Positions 36,045 through 45,175 of a stretch of DNA of 64,000 nucleotides are shown here, piece after piece. A program made the translations under genes and the position numbers. Below the pieces are notes generated by a model. That model was given only the letters and a program-made list of their open reading frames with translations, ran no database searches and was not told the origin of the DNA. The DNA is from Rhodoferax sp. (GTDB taxonomy: Bacteria > Pseudomonadota > Gammaproteobacteria > Burkholderiales > Burkholderiaceae_C), in contig JAUXWC010000262.1 of assembly GCA_030685025.1 (NCBI GenBank), positions 1 to 64,000 on the forward strand. The letters run 5' to 3'. Position 1 is the first letter of the stretch. The number at the start of each line of letters is the position of its first letter.

Positions 36045-37160
36045 TCAGGTTAACAATGTGTCGGCGTTGACGTAGGCGTAGCCGAGGTCGCGTGCCACGG
36101 CTTCGTAGGTGACCTTGCCGCCGGCCACATTCAGACCGTTCCTCAGGTGGGCGTTGTCCCTGAGGGCCCGCTTCCAGCCTTTGTCCGCCAGCGCCACGGC
36201 GTGGGCAATGGTGGCGTTGTTCAGAGCGAAGGTTGAAGTGCGGGCCACCGCGCCCGGCATGTTGGCCACGCAGTAGTGCACCACACCGTCCACCAGGTAG
36301 GTGGGCTCGGCGTGGGTGGTGGCGTGCGAGGTCTCGAAACAGCCGCCCTGGTCGATCGCCACATCGACGACGACGGCCCCCTTCTTCATGCTGGCGATCA
36401 TGTTGCGCGTCACCAGTTTGGGTGCCGCCGCGCCTGGGATCAACACGCCGCCAATCACCAGTTCGGCATCCAGCACGGCGTCTTCCACGCTCTGTGCATT
36501 GGAGTAGACCGTACTGATGCGGTTGCCAAACACCAAGTCGAGCTGGCGCAGGCGGTCCACGTTCTTGTCCAGCACCGTCACACGCGCGCCCATGCCAACG
36601 GCCATTTGCAAGGCGTGTGTGCCGACCACGCCAGCGCCAATGATCGCCACGTGGGCAGCGGGCACGCCGGGTACACCTCCGAGCAGCACGCCCATGCCGC
36701 CCTTCGATTTCTCCAGGTGCGCCGCGCCGGCCTGCACCGCCATGCGACCGGCCACCTCACTCATGGGGGCCAACAGTGGCAAACCGCCACCCGGGCCGGT
36801 GATGGTCTCGTAGGCGATGCAAATGGCGCCGGATTTGACCAGGGCGGCGGTCTGTGCTGGGTCAGGCGCCAGGTGCAGGTAGGTGTACAGAACCTGCCCT
36901 TCGCGCAACATGGCGCATTCCTGCGGCTGCGGTTCCTTGACCTTGACAATCATGTCGGCTTGGGCGAACACTTGCTGCGCGTCGGCGACCAGCGTGGCCC
37001 CCGCCGCCAGGTAGAGCGCATCGCTCAACCCGACGCCCGTGCCCGCGCCAGTCTGCACCAGCACTTGATGGCCGTGCGCCGTCAACTCCCGCACACTTGC
37101 CGGCGTCAGGCCAACACGGTATTCGTGGTTCTTGATTTCCTTGGGTAGTCCGACTTTCAT
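36045..37160 (-). CDS. ald: Alanine dehydrogenase
   Basis: NAD-dependent oxidative deamination of L-alanine to pyruvate and ammonia, cytosolic, 371 residues (full length). The N-terminus [20 protein letters not shown] is typical; the NAD site is [28 protein letters not shown], read as its GxGxxG core; MIVKVKEPQ carries the catalytic lysine region. GGAG precedes the ATG at 37160. It is on the same strand as the mmsA-type and aminotransferase genes. The transaminase downstream in the pathway would produce alanine from pyruvate, and this enzyme would recycle it. Confidence 0.94.
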   Translation of the reverse strand: MKVGLPKEIKNHEYRVGLTPASVRELTAHGHQVLVQTGAGTGVGLSDALYLAAGATLVADAQQVFAQADMIVKVKEPQPQECAMLREGQVLYTYLHLAPDPAQTAALVKSGAICIAYETITGPGGGLPLLAPMSEVAGRMAVQAGAAHLEKSKGGMGVLLGGVPGVPAAHVAIIGAGVVGTHALQMAVGMGARVTVLDKNVDRLRQLDLVFGNRISTVYSNAQSVEDAVLDAELVIGGVLIPGAAAPKLVTRNMIASMKKGAVVVDVAIDQGGCFETSHATTHAEPTYLVDGVVHYCVANMPGAVARTSTFALNNATIAHAVALADKGWKRALRDNAHLRNGLNVAGGKVTYEAVARDLGYAYVNADTLLT

Positions 37161-37267
37161 GCTGGTCTCCGGTTTCGTTGTAGTAGGAGGACGCAGTGTC
37201 TTGCAACTCAGGCTGCATGAAAAGGGAAATCAATCTCTTTGCAACTTCATTCGCGAAACTAATAACA

Positions 37268-37340
37268 TTGCGGGACAGACCGCAGCCACGCGCAGCGGGG
37301 CCAGCTCTGTCCCCAACTGATCGTCGGATGTTGGCTGCTC
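37268..37340 (+). repeat. Intergenic hairpin repeat, copy 6 (full, long form)
   Basis: TTGCGGGACAGACCGCAGCC ... AGCTCTGTCCCCAACTGATC plus extension CGTCGGATGTTGGCTGCTC. The stop codon of the dehydrogenase gene (37339-37341) lies at its right end. Confidence 0.85.
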
Positions 37341-38844
37341 AGCGGCTGCTCGGAAAGCTGAACACCGCGCCTTCGCGCACCCCGGCCGATGGCCAGCGCT
37401 GCGTGATGGTCTTGCGCTTGGTGTAAAAGCGCACGGCATCCGGGCCATAGGCGCTCAGGTCGCCAAACAGCGAGCGCTTCCAGCCGCCAAACGAGTGGTA
37501 GGCCACCGGCACGGGCAGCGGCACATTCACACCCACCATGCCGACCAGGATGTGGTCGGTGAAATAGCGCGCCGCCTCGCCATCGCGGGTGAAGATGCAG
37601 GTGCCATTGCCGTATTCGTGTGCATTGATCAGGTCCATGGCTTCCTGCAGGCTCTTGACCCGCACGATACCCAGCACCGGGCCAAAGATCTCTTCCTGGT
37701 AGATCGTCATGCCGGGCTTGACGTGGTCAAACAGGCAGGCACCCAGGAAGTAACCGTCCTCATGACCGGGCACCTTGACGCCACGGCCATCCACCACCAG
37801 CGTGGCACCCTCGGCCACACCCTGGTCGACATAGCCCTTGACCTTCTCAAAGTGCGGCTTGGTCACCAGCGGGCCCATGTCGTTGCCAGCGTCCACGCCG
37901 GGGCCGACCTTCATCTTGGCGATCTCCACTGTCAAGCCGGCCACTACGGCATCGGCGGTGGCGTCGCCGACCGCCACCACCAGCGGGATGGCCATGCAGC
38001 GCTCGCCGCAGGAGCCGTAGGCGGCGCCCATCAGGGCGCTGACGGCGTTGGCGATGTCGGCGTCGGGCATCACCACGGCATGGTTCTTCGCCCCGCCCAG
38101 GGCTTGCACGCGTTTGCCGTGGGCGCAGCCGGTAGCGTAGATGTGTTCGGCAATCGGCGTGGAGCCGACAAAGCTGATGGCTTGCACGCGCTTGTCGGTC
38201 AACAAGGTGTCTACCGCTTCCTTGTCGCCGTTGACGACGTTGAGCACGCCTGGCGGCAAACCGGCCTGCAGGGCCAACTCGGCCACCAGCATGGCGCTGC
38301 TGGGATCGCGCTCGGAGGGTTTCAGCACAAAGGTGTTGCCGCAGGCCACGGCCATCGGCCACATCCACAGCGGCACCATCACGGGAAAATTAAAGGGCGT
38401 GATGCCGGCGGTCACACCCAGCGGCTGGAACTCGCTCCACGAGTCGATGGTGGGGCCGACGTTTCGGCTGTGCTCGCCCTTGAGCAGTTCGGGCGCATAG
38501 CTGGCGTATTCAACGTTCTCGATGCCACGCTGCAATTCACCCAACGCATCACCCACCACCTTGCCGTGTTCGGCCGTGAGCAGGGCGCAGATCTGGTCAG
38601 CGTTTTCTTCCAGCAAGACCTTGAGTTTGCTCATGACGCGCGCGCGCTTGAGCACCGGCGTGGCGCGCCACGCCGGGTAGGCCGCCTGGGCGCTGGCGAT
38701 GGCCTGTTCTACCGTGGCCCGGTCGGCCAGTTGCAGGCGTTTCTCGGCCTTGCCGGTGGCGGGGTTGAATACGTCCTGAGAGCGGCTGCCGCCGTTCACC
38801 AGTTGTCCGTCGATGAGATGGCCGATAGAGGGAAGGGTTTGCAT
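37339..38844 (-). CDS. mmsA: CoA-acylating (methyl)malonate-semialdehyde dehydrogenase
   Basis: Oxidises malonate semialdehyde to acetyl-CoA, or methylmalonate semialdehyde to propionyl-CoA, with NAD and CoA. It has 501 residues, aldehyde dehydrogenase fold, catalytic Cys in GSCGERCMAIP, and the NAD-site text FVGSTPIAEHIY and LGGAKNHAVVMPDAD typical of MmsA/IolA. Placed with a beta-alanine-type aminotransferase, its likely substrate here is malonate semialdehyde. The valine-degradation role cannot be excluded, but no other valine genes are near. Confidence 0.92.
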   Translation of the reverse strand: MQTLPSIGHLIDGQLVNGGSRSQDVFNPATGKAEKRLQLADRATVEQAIASAQAAYPAWRATPVLKRARVMSKLKVLLEENADQICALLTAEHGKVVGDALGELQRGIENVEYASYAPELLKGEHSRNVGPTIDSWSEFQPLGVTAGITPFNFPVMVPLWMWPMAVACGNTFVLKPSERDPSSAMLVAELALQAGLPPGVLNVVNGDKEAVDTLLTDKRVQAISFVGSTPIAEHIYATGCAHGKRVQALGGAKNHAVVMPDADIANAVSALMGAAYGSCGERCMAIPLVVAVGDATADAVVAGLTVEIAKMKVGPGVDAGNDMGPLVTKPHFEKVKGYVDQGVAEGATLVVDGRGVKVPGHEDGYFLGACLFDHVKPGMTIYQEEIFGPVLGIVRVKSLQEAMDLINAHEYGNGTCIFTRDGEAARYFTDHILVGMVGVNVPLPVPVAYHSFGGWKRSLFGDLSAYGPDAVRFYTKRKTITQRWPSAGVREGAVFSFPSSR

Positions 38845-38872
38845 GGTGTTTTAGGAGGTTGAGACAAGTGGG

Positions 38873-38949
38873 CGTCATCGTGAGGCCGCAGGCCGTGGCG
38901 ATCCATGAAGCTGGGAGTCATGGATTGCTTCACTGCGTTCGCAATGACG
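38873..38949. repeat. CGTCAT-type palindromic intergenic repeat
   Basis: Imperfect inverted repeat: CGTCATCGTGAGGCCGCAGG ... GCGATCCATG, an 11-nt centre, then CATGGATTGC ... GTTCGCAATGACG. It resembles the widespread CGTCATTGCGAG...CTCGCAATGACG palindromes found between genes in many bacteria. It lies between the mmsA and aminotransferase genes and differs from the GGGACAGA family. Confidence 0.75.
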
Positions 38950-38962
38950 ATGGTCTTTCAAC

Positions 38963-40312
38963 TCAAGGAGTCTGGTTGATGGTTTCGCCCAGGGCGTTGA
39001 TCAGGCTGTCAAGTTGCGCGCGCTCGGCGATGAAGGGGGGCGCAAGTTGAATGGTATCGCCACCATAACGCACATAGAAACCCTTCTTCCACATCGCCAT
39101 GGCGATCTCATAAGGGCGCCGGGCCGGCTCACCGGGCAGGCCGGCGATGGTGAAGCCCGCGGCCAGGCCATAGTTGCGGATGTCGGTGATGTGTTGGACG
39201 CCCCTGAGGCTGTGCACGGCGTTCTCGAAATGGGGTACCAGGGCCTTGACGCGATCCACCATGTTCTCACCCACCAGCAAGTCCAGTGCGGCCAGCGCCA
39301 CCGCGCAGGCCACCGGGTGCGCCGAGTAGGTGTAGCCGTGGGCGAATTCGAGCATGTAGTCCGGCCCGCCTTGCGCCATGAAGGTGTCATAGATGTCCTT
39401 CTTGACCAGCACCGCGCCCATCGGCTGGGCGCCATTGGTAATCTGCTTGGCCACGTTCATGATGTCCGGCGTGACGCCAAAGGCCTCGGCGCCGGTGTAG
39501 GCGCCGCAGCGGCCAAAGCCGGTGATGACTTCATCAAAGATCAGCAGGATATTGTTGGCGGTGCAGATCTCGCGCAGGCGCTGTAGGTAGCCCTTGGGCG
39601 GAATCACTACCCCGGCCGAGCCTGAAAAGGGCTCGACAATGACGGCGGCGATGTTGCTTGCATCGTGCAGGGCGATCAGCCGGAGCAGATCGTCCGCCAG
39701 TTCGGCGCCCTGCTCGGCCATGCCGCGCGAGAAGGCGTTGCTGGCCAATTGGGTGTGCGGCAGGTGGTCGGCCTCGATGCCTTGGCCAAACATTTTGCGG
39801 TTGGCCACGATGCCGCCGACGGAGATGCCGCCGAAGTTGACGCCGTGGTAGCCCTTCTCGCGGCCGATCAGGCGCGTCTTGCTGGCTTGACCCTTGGCGC
39901 GCCAGTAGGCCCGGGCCATTTTGAGCGAGGTGTCGGCCGACTCCGAGCCGGAGCCCGTGAAAAACACATAGTCCAGTCCGACCGGTGTCAATTCCTTGAG
40001 CTTGTTGGCGAGTTCGAATGACAAGGGGTGACCGTACTGGAAGGCGGGGGAGTAATCGAGCTGCGCGAGTTGGCGACCAGCGGCGTCGGCCAATTCGCTG
40101 CGGCCGTGCCCCAGCCCGCTGCACCACAGGCCGGACAGCCCGTCAAAGACCTGGCGCCCATCGGCATCGGTGTAGTAGCAGCCCTTGGCGCCTACAACCA
40201 GGCGCGGGTTGGCCTTGAAGTCGCGGTTGCCGGTGTAGGGCATCCAGTGGGCATCCAGCCAGGCGGCATCGGTGCGGGGGGCCTGGAGCTTCTGGGCGTC
40301 GTTCATGTTCAT
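38963..40312 (-). CDS. Class III aminotransferase, beta-alanine/omega-amino acid:pyruvate type
   Basis: PLP enzyme of 449 residues that moves an amino group from an omega-amino acid to pyruvate, giving alanine. Visible are GLSGLWCSGLGHGR, FTGSGSESADTSLKMAR, the PLP Asp region LIFDEVITGFGRCG and the lysine in NVAKQITNGAQPMGAV, all typical of beta-alanine--pyruvate transaminases. AGGA lies 6 bp before the ATG at 40312. It is on the same strand as mmsA and ald and divergent from a LysR gene, which together suggest beta-alanine breakdown to acetyl-CoA. Confidence 0.9.
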   Translation of the reverse strand: MNMNDAQKLQAPRTDAAWLDAHWMPYTGNRDFKANPRLVVGAKGCYYTDADGRQVFDGLSGLWCSGLGHGRSELADAAGRQLAQLDYSPAFQYGHPLSFELANKLKELTPVGLDYVFFTGSGSESADTSLKMARAYWRAKGQASKTRLIGREKGYHGVNFGGISVGGIVANRKMFGQGIEADHLPHTQLASNAFSRGMAEQGAELADDLLRLIALHDASNIAAVIVEPFSGSAGVVIPPKGYLQRLREICTANNILLIFDEVITGFGRCGAYTGAEAFGVTPDIMNVAKQITNGAQPMGAVLVKKDIYDTFMAQGGPDYMLEFAHGYTYSAHPVACAVALAALDLLVGENMVDRVKALVPHFENAVHSLRGVQHITDIRNYGLAAGFTIAGLPGEPARRPYEIAMAMWKKGFYVRYGGDTIQLAPPFIAERAQLDSLINALGETINQTP

Positions 40313-40328
40313 GGGCTGTCCTGATACT

Positions 40329-40385
40329 TTGCGGGACAGACCTTTAGCTCTGTCCTCAACTGATTGTCGGATGTTGGCTGTTCAC
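40329..40385 (+). repeat. Intergenic hairpin repeat, copy 7 (full, long form)
   Basis: Short-loop form: GGGACAGACC-TTTA-GCTCTGTCC, with the TGTCGGATGTTGGCTGTTCA extension. It is in direct tandem with copy 8, between the divergent aminotransferase and LysR genes. Confidence 0.88.
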
Positions 40386-40425
40386 TTCGCGGGACAGACC
40401 TTTAGCTCTGTCCTCAACTGACTAG
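40386..40425 (+). repeat. Intergenic hairpin repeat, copy 8 (full)
   Basis: Same centre as copy 7 (CGGGACAGACCTTTAGCTC...), lacking the 3' extension. The identical centres point to a local duplication. Confidence 0.88.
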
Positions 40426-40503
40426 GGGTGTTGGGAAATGCTGATTCTGGTGTTCTCTGTTACTCTTATAAAGACATAAATAGCACTACTCAGTTGGCGA
40501 TTC

Positions 40504-41436
40504 ATGCAAGTAAAAAGCCGGGCCGTTCTGGGCCAACTCAGCGACATGGACATTCGCCTGCTGCGCGTCTTCAAGAGTGTGGTGGAGTGCGGCGGTATGG
40601 CGGCGGCCGAGTTGGAACTCAATATCGGCACGTCCACCGTGAGCCGCCACGTGAAGGATCTGGAGACCCGTCTGGGCCTGACCTTGTGCCGACGAGGCCG
40701 CGGCGGCTTCGCTGTGACCACGGAAGGCCAGCAGATTTACACCGAAACGTTGCGGCTGCTGGCCGGGGTGGAAGCTTTTCGCAGCAGCGTTGACGAGATC
40801 CATCGGCGCATGGGCGGCCAATTGCATGTCGCCGTGTTCGACAAAACCGCCAGCAACCCGCAAGCCCGCTTGGGCGCCGCGATCGCCATGTTCTCGGACT
40901 TGGCGCCGGAGGTCGACCTGCAGTTGCACGTCGCACCCATCAACGCCATTGAGCGTGGCGTGATGGATGGTCAGTATCAGGTAGGTGTGATTCCTGGGCA
41001 CCGCAGCTCGGAGAGTCTGGTGTACCAAGAATTGTTTGGCGAAACCATGCTGCTGTACTGCGGCGCCGAGCACGTGTTGTTTGAGGCTGACACCCAAGGC
41101 ATGGACTGGGAGACTGTGCGCGCGCACCAGTTCGCCGGGCTCGGCTATCACTCGCCCAACATGGAGATCAGCCAACAGGTTCGCCTGCCCCGCAAAGCCA
41201 CCGGTTTTGACCAGGAGTCCATCGCCACCTTGATCCTGTCCGGGCGCTACCTGGGTTTTTTGCCGGACCACTATGCAGATGGTTTCGTGCGCGCCCAACG
41301 CATGCGGCCGATCCAGTCCGCCCGGCTTCGTTATGGCTGCAGTTTCTTCGGCATCGTGCGCCGCTCGCCGCCGCCCTCGCGCGTGACACGTGCCTTCTAC
41401 CAATGCTTGGTGGACGCGCATCGGAGCAAGGCGTGA
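40504..41436 (+). CDS. LysR-family transcriptional regulator
   Basis: Regulator of 310 residues. The N-terminal helix-turn-helix (about 15-75) reads DIRLLRVFKSVVECGGMAAAELELNIGTSTVSRHVKDLE in part, followed by the usual ligand-binding domain. It is divergent from the aminotransferase-mmsA-ald set, the normal place for a LysR activator of that set, so an inducer such as beta-alanine is likely but not shown. Its stop overlaps the next gene's GTG start. Confidence 0.9.
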   Translation: MQVKSRAVLGQLSDMDIRLLRVFKSVVECGGMAAAELELNIGTSTVSRHVKDLETRLGLTLCRRGRGGFAVTTEGQQIYTETLRLLAGVEAFRSSVDEIHRRMGGQLHVAVFDKTASNPQARLGAAIAMFSDLAPEVDLQLHVAPINAIERGVMDGQYQVGVIPGHRSSESLVYQELFGETMLLYCGAEHVLFEADTQGMDWETVRAHQFAGLGYHSPNMEISQQVRLPRKATGFDQESIATLILSGRYLGFLPDHYADGFVRAQRMRPIQSARLRYGCSFFGIVRRSPPPSRVTRAFYQCLVDAHRSKA

Positions 41437-42611
41437 GCGCGCATCGAATGGTCGGCAGCCAGCTCGCCCGATGGGCTGTGCTGGCGGCTTGTGCGTTGCA
41501 GGCCGGTTGCGCCAACATCGGGTACTACGCCCAGTCGGTGGGCGGGCATCTTGGGCTGATGCAATCGGCCAGGCCGGTGTCGCAGTGGCTCAGTGATGAG
41601 GGCGCGGCGCCTGAACTCAAGCAGCGCCTGGTGCTGGCCCAGGAAATACGGCGTTTTGGGGTGACGGCGCTGCACCTGCCCGACAACTCAAGCTACCAGC
41701 GATACGCCGACTTGAAGCGCCGCGCGGCAGTGTGGAATGTGGTGGCTGCGCCAGAATTCTCCCTCACGCTCAAGACCTGGTGTTTCCCGCTCGCTGGCTG
41801 TGTGGGTTACCGCGGCTACTTCGACGAAGCCGCGGCGCGTCTCTTGGCCGAGCAGGAGCGCACCCAAGGGCTGGAGGCCAGCGTCTATGCGGTGCCGGCC
41901 TACTCCACATTGGGCTGGCTGAACTGGGCCGGCGGCGATCCCCTGCTCAACACCTTTATTCACTATCCCGACGGCGAACTGGCGCGCATGATCTTTCATG
42001 AACTGGCGCATCAAGTGGTGTATGTCAAGGACGATACCCTGTTCAACGAGTCCTTTGCCACCGCTGTCGAGCGGCTGGGATCGCGTCGCTGGCTCGCCGC
42101 GCAAGGCTCGGATCTGGCACGCCAGCGCTACGCCGAGTTTGACAGCAGACGCCAACAGTTTCGGGCTTTGACATCGGCCACACGCACCCGTCTACAGGCG
42201 ATCTATGCCCAGGAGGACGCGGGCAACAACGATCAAGCAACCATGCGCGCCAAGAAGAAGGCGGCGATGGAAGACTTCCGTGCGGCCTACGCGGTGCTGC
42301 GCGAAAGCTGGGGTGGGCACGGCGCCTTGGATGCATGGGTGGCGGGCGCGAACAACGCCGCATTGGGTGCCCAGGCCGCCTACGATGAACTGGTGCCGGC
42401 ATTTGAAGCCTTGTTTGCCCGATCGGGCGAGGATTGGCGCGCGTTTTATGATGCGGTCAGGCAACTCGCGGCAATGCCGCGGGCGCAACGAATCCGTGAA
42501 CTCAAACGACACGACGCATCGCCGGACGGGCCGCAGCGCGGCGACGCGCCGTCGGCAACTAAGTGGAGATCTTTGCGGGACAGGCCTTCAGCGCTGTCCT
42601 CAACTGACTAA
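41433..42611 (+). CDS. Aminopeptidase-like zinc lipoprotein
   Basis: About 392 residues of the putative aminopeptidase family PF10023. The N-terminus is a lipoprotein signal with lipobox LQAGC, and the metal-binding motif is FHELAHQ (HExxH). The GTG at 41433 overlaps the LysR stop by 4 bp; an ATG at 41448 is the alternative. The last residues (about LRDRPSALSSTD) and the stop codon are encoded by hairpin repeat copy 9, so the natural C-terminus was probably extended by repeat insertion. Confidence 0.82.
   Translation: MSAHRMVGSQLARWAVLAACALQAGCANIGYYAQSVGGHLGLMQSARPVSQWLSDEGAAPELKQRLVLAQEIRRFGVTALHLPDNSSYQRYADLKRRAAVWNVVAAPEFSLTLKTWCFPLAGCVGYRGYFDEAAARLLAEQERTQGLEASVYAVPAYSTLGWLNWAGGDPLLNTFIHYPDGELARMIFHELAHQVVYVKDDTLFNESFATAVERLGSRRWLAAQGSDLARQRYAEFDSRRQQFRALTSATRTRLQAIYAQEDAGNNDQATMRAKKKAAMEDFRAAYAVLRESWGGHGALDAWVAGANNAALGAQAAYDELVPAFEALFARSGEDWRAFYDAVRQLAAMPRAQRIRELKRHDASPDGPQRGDAPSATKWRSLRDRPSALSSTD
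42573..42610 (+). repeat. Intergenic hairpin repeat, copy 9 (full, short)
   Basis: TTGCGGGACAGGCCTTCAGC and GCTGTCCTCAACTGACTA; one base differs in the 5' arm. It is translated as the tail of the upstream aminopeptidase gene and ends 16 bp before the next ATG. Confidence 0.85.
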
Positions 42612-42625
42612 ATTGGAGAACAACC

Positions 42626-42967
42626 ATGGCGGACTTGCACATCCTGCGCCATCACAGTCTGGGCTTGCACGAAGCGCGCAAAGTGGCGTTTCGGTGGGCA
42701 GAGCAGGTCGAAGAGGAGTTCCAGATGGCCTGTACTTATGAGGAAGGCAGGAGCCTTGACGAAGTCTGCTTCACGCGCTCGGGTGTCAGCGGCACGCTGC
42801 ATGTCACGAAGGACAAGTTCGAATTGAATGCCAAGCTGGGTTTCCTGCTGGGGGCCTTCAAGGCACGTATCGAGAGCGAGATTGTCAAGAATCTCGACGA
42901 CCTGCTGGTGATGGACCTGGCGAACGTGACGGCCGCCGCCAAGAAGCGCGCCAGCAAGAACAAGTGA
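42626..42967 (+). CDS. Polyhydroxyalkanoic acid system family protein
   Basis: Small protein of 113 residues matching the PHA-granule-region family (TIGR02610/PF09650): MADLHILRHHSLGLHEARK at the start, then FTRSGVSGTLHV and AKLGFLLGAFKARIESEI. It is found in PHA-accumulating proteobacteria; its precise role is unknown. GGAGAA lies about 7 bp before the ATG. It belongs with the phasin and lipid genes that follow. Confidence 0.9.
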   Translation: MADLHILRHHSLGLHEARKVAFRWAEQVEEEFQMACTYEEGRSLDEVCFTRSGVSGTLHVTKDKFELNAKLGFLLGAFKARIESEIVKNLDDLLVMDLANVTAAAKKRASKNK

Positions 42968-43110
42968 CTACCGGGCCGTGCTGACCGGGAGCTTTCGCCA
43001 GGGTGCCGCTCTCTCACGTAGAGGCCTGGGGTTGACTCGCGTGCGGCCGGCCCAGGCGCCACAACCCGCTCGGGGGGCGGCGCGCGGACACGCTGTGCCT
43101 AAAGTCGGGC

Positions 43111-43365
43111 TCAGCTCAGCGACGCGATCAGGTCTACGTATTGCTGCATAGCGTCATTGGTGGCCGTGCCTTTTAGTGTGTTCCAGGCATCCCATTTGGC
43201 GCGACCGACCATGTCGGTGAAGCCGGGTTTCTTTTCGGTGTTGTCCCCCACGCTGGCTTGTTTGTACAGAGCGTAGATCTTGAGCAACGTGGCGTTGTCC
43301 GGCCGCTCGCTGAGATTCTTGGAATTGGCAGCTGCGGCTTCGAACTGGGTTGAGAGCTTGGACAT
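43111..43365 (-). CDS. Acyl-CoA-binding protein
   Basis: Four-helix protein of 84 residues that binds and buffers long-chain acyl-CoA in the cytosol. Family residues include LLKIYALYKQASVGDN and GRAKWDAWNTLKG. The ATG at 43365 is preceded by AGGAG at 7 bp; a longer frame reaches 43488 without support. It is divergent from the wax ester synthase gene, which uses acyl-CoA, so the two probably work in the same lipid pathway. Confidence 0.93.
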   Translation of the reverse strand: MSKLSTQFEAAAANSKNLSERPDNATLLKIYALYKQASVGDNTEKKPGFTDMVGRAKWDAWNTLKGTATNDAMQQYVDLIASLS

Positions 43366-43497
43366 GGAGGGGCTCCTAAGAAAGATCGATTGAAGTAGTA
43401 AGCGTTTGAGGTGAATACCCAACACGTAAGGGGTATCGCACTGTATCTTACGGGTCGATTTGCCCGGAGAATAGGGCACTTTCCCCAACCTGAGAGA

Positions 43498-43551
43498 TTG
43501 CGGGACAGACCGCAGGCTGCGAAGCAGGCCAGCTCTGTCCTCAACTGATTA
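43498..43551 (+). repeat. Intergenic hairpin repeat, copy 10 (full)
   Basis: TTGCGGGACAGACCGCAGGC, centre TGCGAAGCAGGCC, then AGCTCTGTCCTCAACTGATT. It lies in the divergent promoter region between the acyl-CoA-binding and wax ester synthase genes. Its centre is nearly the same as copy 1. Confidence 0.87.
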
Positions 43552-43556
43552 GGGAC

Positions 43557-43580
43557 TTGCGGGACAGACCGCAGGCTGCC
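43557..43580 (+). repeat. Intergenic hairpin repeat, half copy
   Basis: Only the 5' arm and part of the centre are present (TTGCGGGACAGACCGCAGGC, then TGCC). The 3' arm is missing. It directly follows copy 10, as if a tandem copy had been cut by deletion, and ends 23 bp before the next start codon. Confidence 0.75.
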
Positions 43581-43603
43581 TGTTTTTCCCGTCTGGAGTT
43601 TTC

Positions 43604-45172
43604 ATGGTTAATCGAATCAGTGCCCCCAAAACCGCCAAACGGGACACCCGCAAGACGGCTGCTGTGGTGGCACGTGAGGACGCCGACCGCGCGGCCGCGA
43701 CGGTGTCGCATGCAAGCAGTGGTTCAGTGGGCCTGAACGGCCATCGAATGAGCAAAGTCGATACCGCATGGTTGCGCATGGATTCCGAGTCCAATCTGAT
43801 GATGATCGTGGGCGTCTGGGTGCTCAAGCCGGGCGTAGCGCGCGAGGCCTTGTGCCAACGCATCGAGGAACGGCTGCTCAAGTACGCCCGCTTCGGTCAG
43901 CGGGTGGAGCAGGACGCCACCGGGGCAACCTGGGTGGTTGACGAGCATTTCGCGATGGAACGTCATGTTGTGCTGGAAAAGCTGGCGCGTAAACCGAAGG
44001 GTCGGGAGCAGGAGGCCCTGCAGGATCGCGTGGCCGAGTTGGCGGTGCAGCCGCTGGACAAGACGCGACCGCTGTGGCAGTTCCATCTGGTGGAAAACTA
44101 CCAGGGCGGATCAGCCATCATCGTGCGTATCCATCACTGCATTGCAGACGGCATTGCATTGATAGCGGTGACGCACTCGCTGGTGGATGGTGGCAGCGCG
44201 CCGCCGCAAGGCGCCGAACACCATACCCACCGTGGGGGGCTCGAAGGCGCCGAAGACTGGCTTGCCGACACGCTGCTAAAGCCCTTTACAGACCTCACCG
44301 TCAAGGCGCTTGACGCCGCAGGCGATGGCGCGGTCAAGTCCATGGAGATGATGATTGACCCGCAGAAAGGTCTTGAGAAAGGTTTGCACAGTTCGGTTGA
44401 TCTCGCCAAGCTTGCGTTCCATGTGTTGGGTGATGCCGCTGCCCTGGTACTGATGCCAGACGATTCCCCAACGCGACTCAAGGGTGTGCCGGGCCACCGC
44501 AAGCGGGTGGCGTGGTGCGCGCCGATTCCGTTGGAGGAAGTCAAGGCCGTGGGCAAGGCCTTGAATTGCTCCGTCAATGATGTGCTCATGAGCTGTGTGG
44601 CAGGCGCGATCGGGGAATACCTCAAGTCCTTTGGTGACCCGATCAAGGGCAAGGAGATTCGCGCCATGGTGCCCGTCAACCTGCGCCCCATCGAGCAGGC
44701 CTACAAATTGGGCAACCGCTTTGGCCTGGCGCCGATGGTGCTGCCAATCGGGGTGGAAAACCCGGTGGAGCGAGTCTACGAGGTGCGCCGCAGGATGAGA
44801 GCCCTTAAGGGAAGCATGCAGCCACTCATGGCATTTGGCCTGCTGGCCGTGGCCGGGCTGCTCACCAAACCGGCGCAGGATGCCATGCTCAGCCTGTTTT
44901 CCAAGAAGACCACGGCCGTCATGACCAATGTCCCGGGTCCGCGAGACAAGCTCACCTTCTGTGGCTCCACCATTGAGCAATCGATTGCCTGGGTGCCCCA
45001 GAGTGGCACCGTGGGGCTGGGGATCTCGATCCTCAGCTATGGTGGCGGCGTGCAGTTTGGCGTGATGACCGATTCCAAACTCTGCCCCGAGCCGCAGAAG
45101 ATCATCAATGAATTCGAGCCCGAGTTTGCCAAGCTCGCGATGGTGACCTTGATGCTGCCCTGGGGCGAGTAG
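43604..45172 (+). CDS. Wax ester synthase/diacylglycerol acyltransferase (WS/DGAT) family
   Basis: Acyltransferase of 522 residues that joins acyl-CoA to a fatty alcohol or diacylglycerol for storage lipid. The active-site motif HHCIADG (HHxxxDG) is near residues 177-183; the C-terminal DUF1298 half has NDVLMSCVAGAIGEYL and MVPVNLRP. The first about 45 residues are Lys/Ala-rich and extra; the family core starts at MSKVDTAWLRMD. GGAG lies 5 bp before the ATG at 43604. Followed closely by a convergent TetR gene. Confidence 0.92.
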   Translation: MVNRISAPKTAKRDTRKTAAVVAREDADRAAATVSHASSGSVGLNGHRMSKVDTAWLRMDSESNLMMIVGVWVLKPGVAREALCQRIEERLLKYARFGQRVEQDATGATWVVDEHFAMERHVVLEKLARKPKGREQEALQDRVAELAVQPLDKTRPLWQFHLVENYQGGSAIIVRIHHCIADGIALIAVTHSLVDGGSAPPQGAEHHTHRGGLEGAEDWLADTLLKPFTDLTVKALDAAGDGAVKSMEMMIDPQKGLEKGLHSSVDLAKLAFHVLGDAAALVLMPDDSPTRLKGVPGHRKRVAWCAPIPLEEVKAVGKALNCSVNDVLMSCVAGAIGEYLKSFGDPIKGKEIRAMVPVNLRPIEQAYKLGNRFGLAPMVLPIGVENPVERVYEVRRRMRALKGSMQPLMAFGLLAVAGLLTKPAQDAMLSLFSKKTTAVMTNVPGPRDKLTFCGSTIEQSIAWVPQSGTVGLGISILSYGGGVQFGVMTDSKLCPEPQKIINEFEPEFAKLAMVTLMLPWGE

Positions 45173-45175
45173 GCG

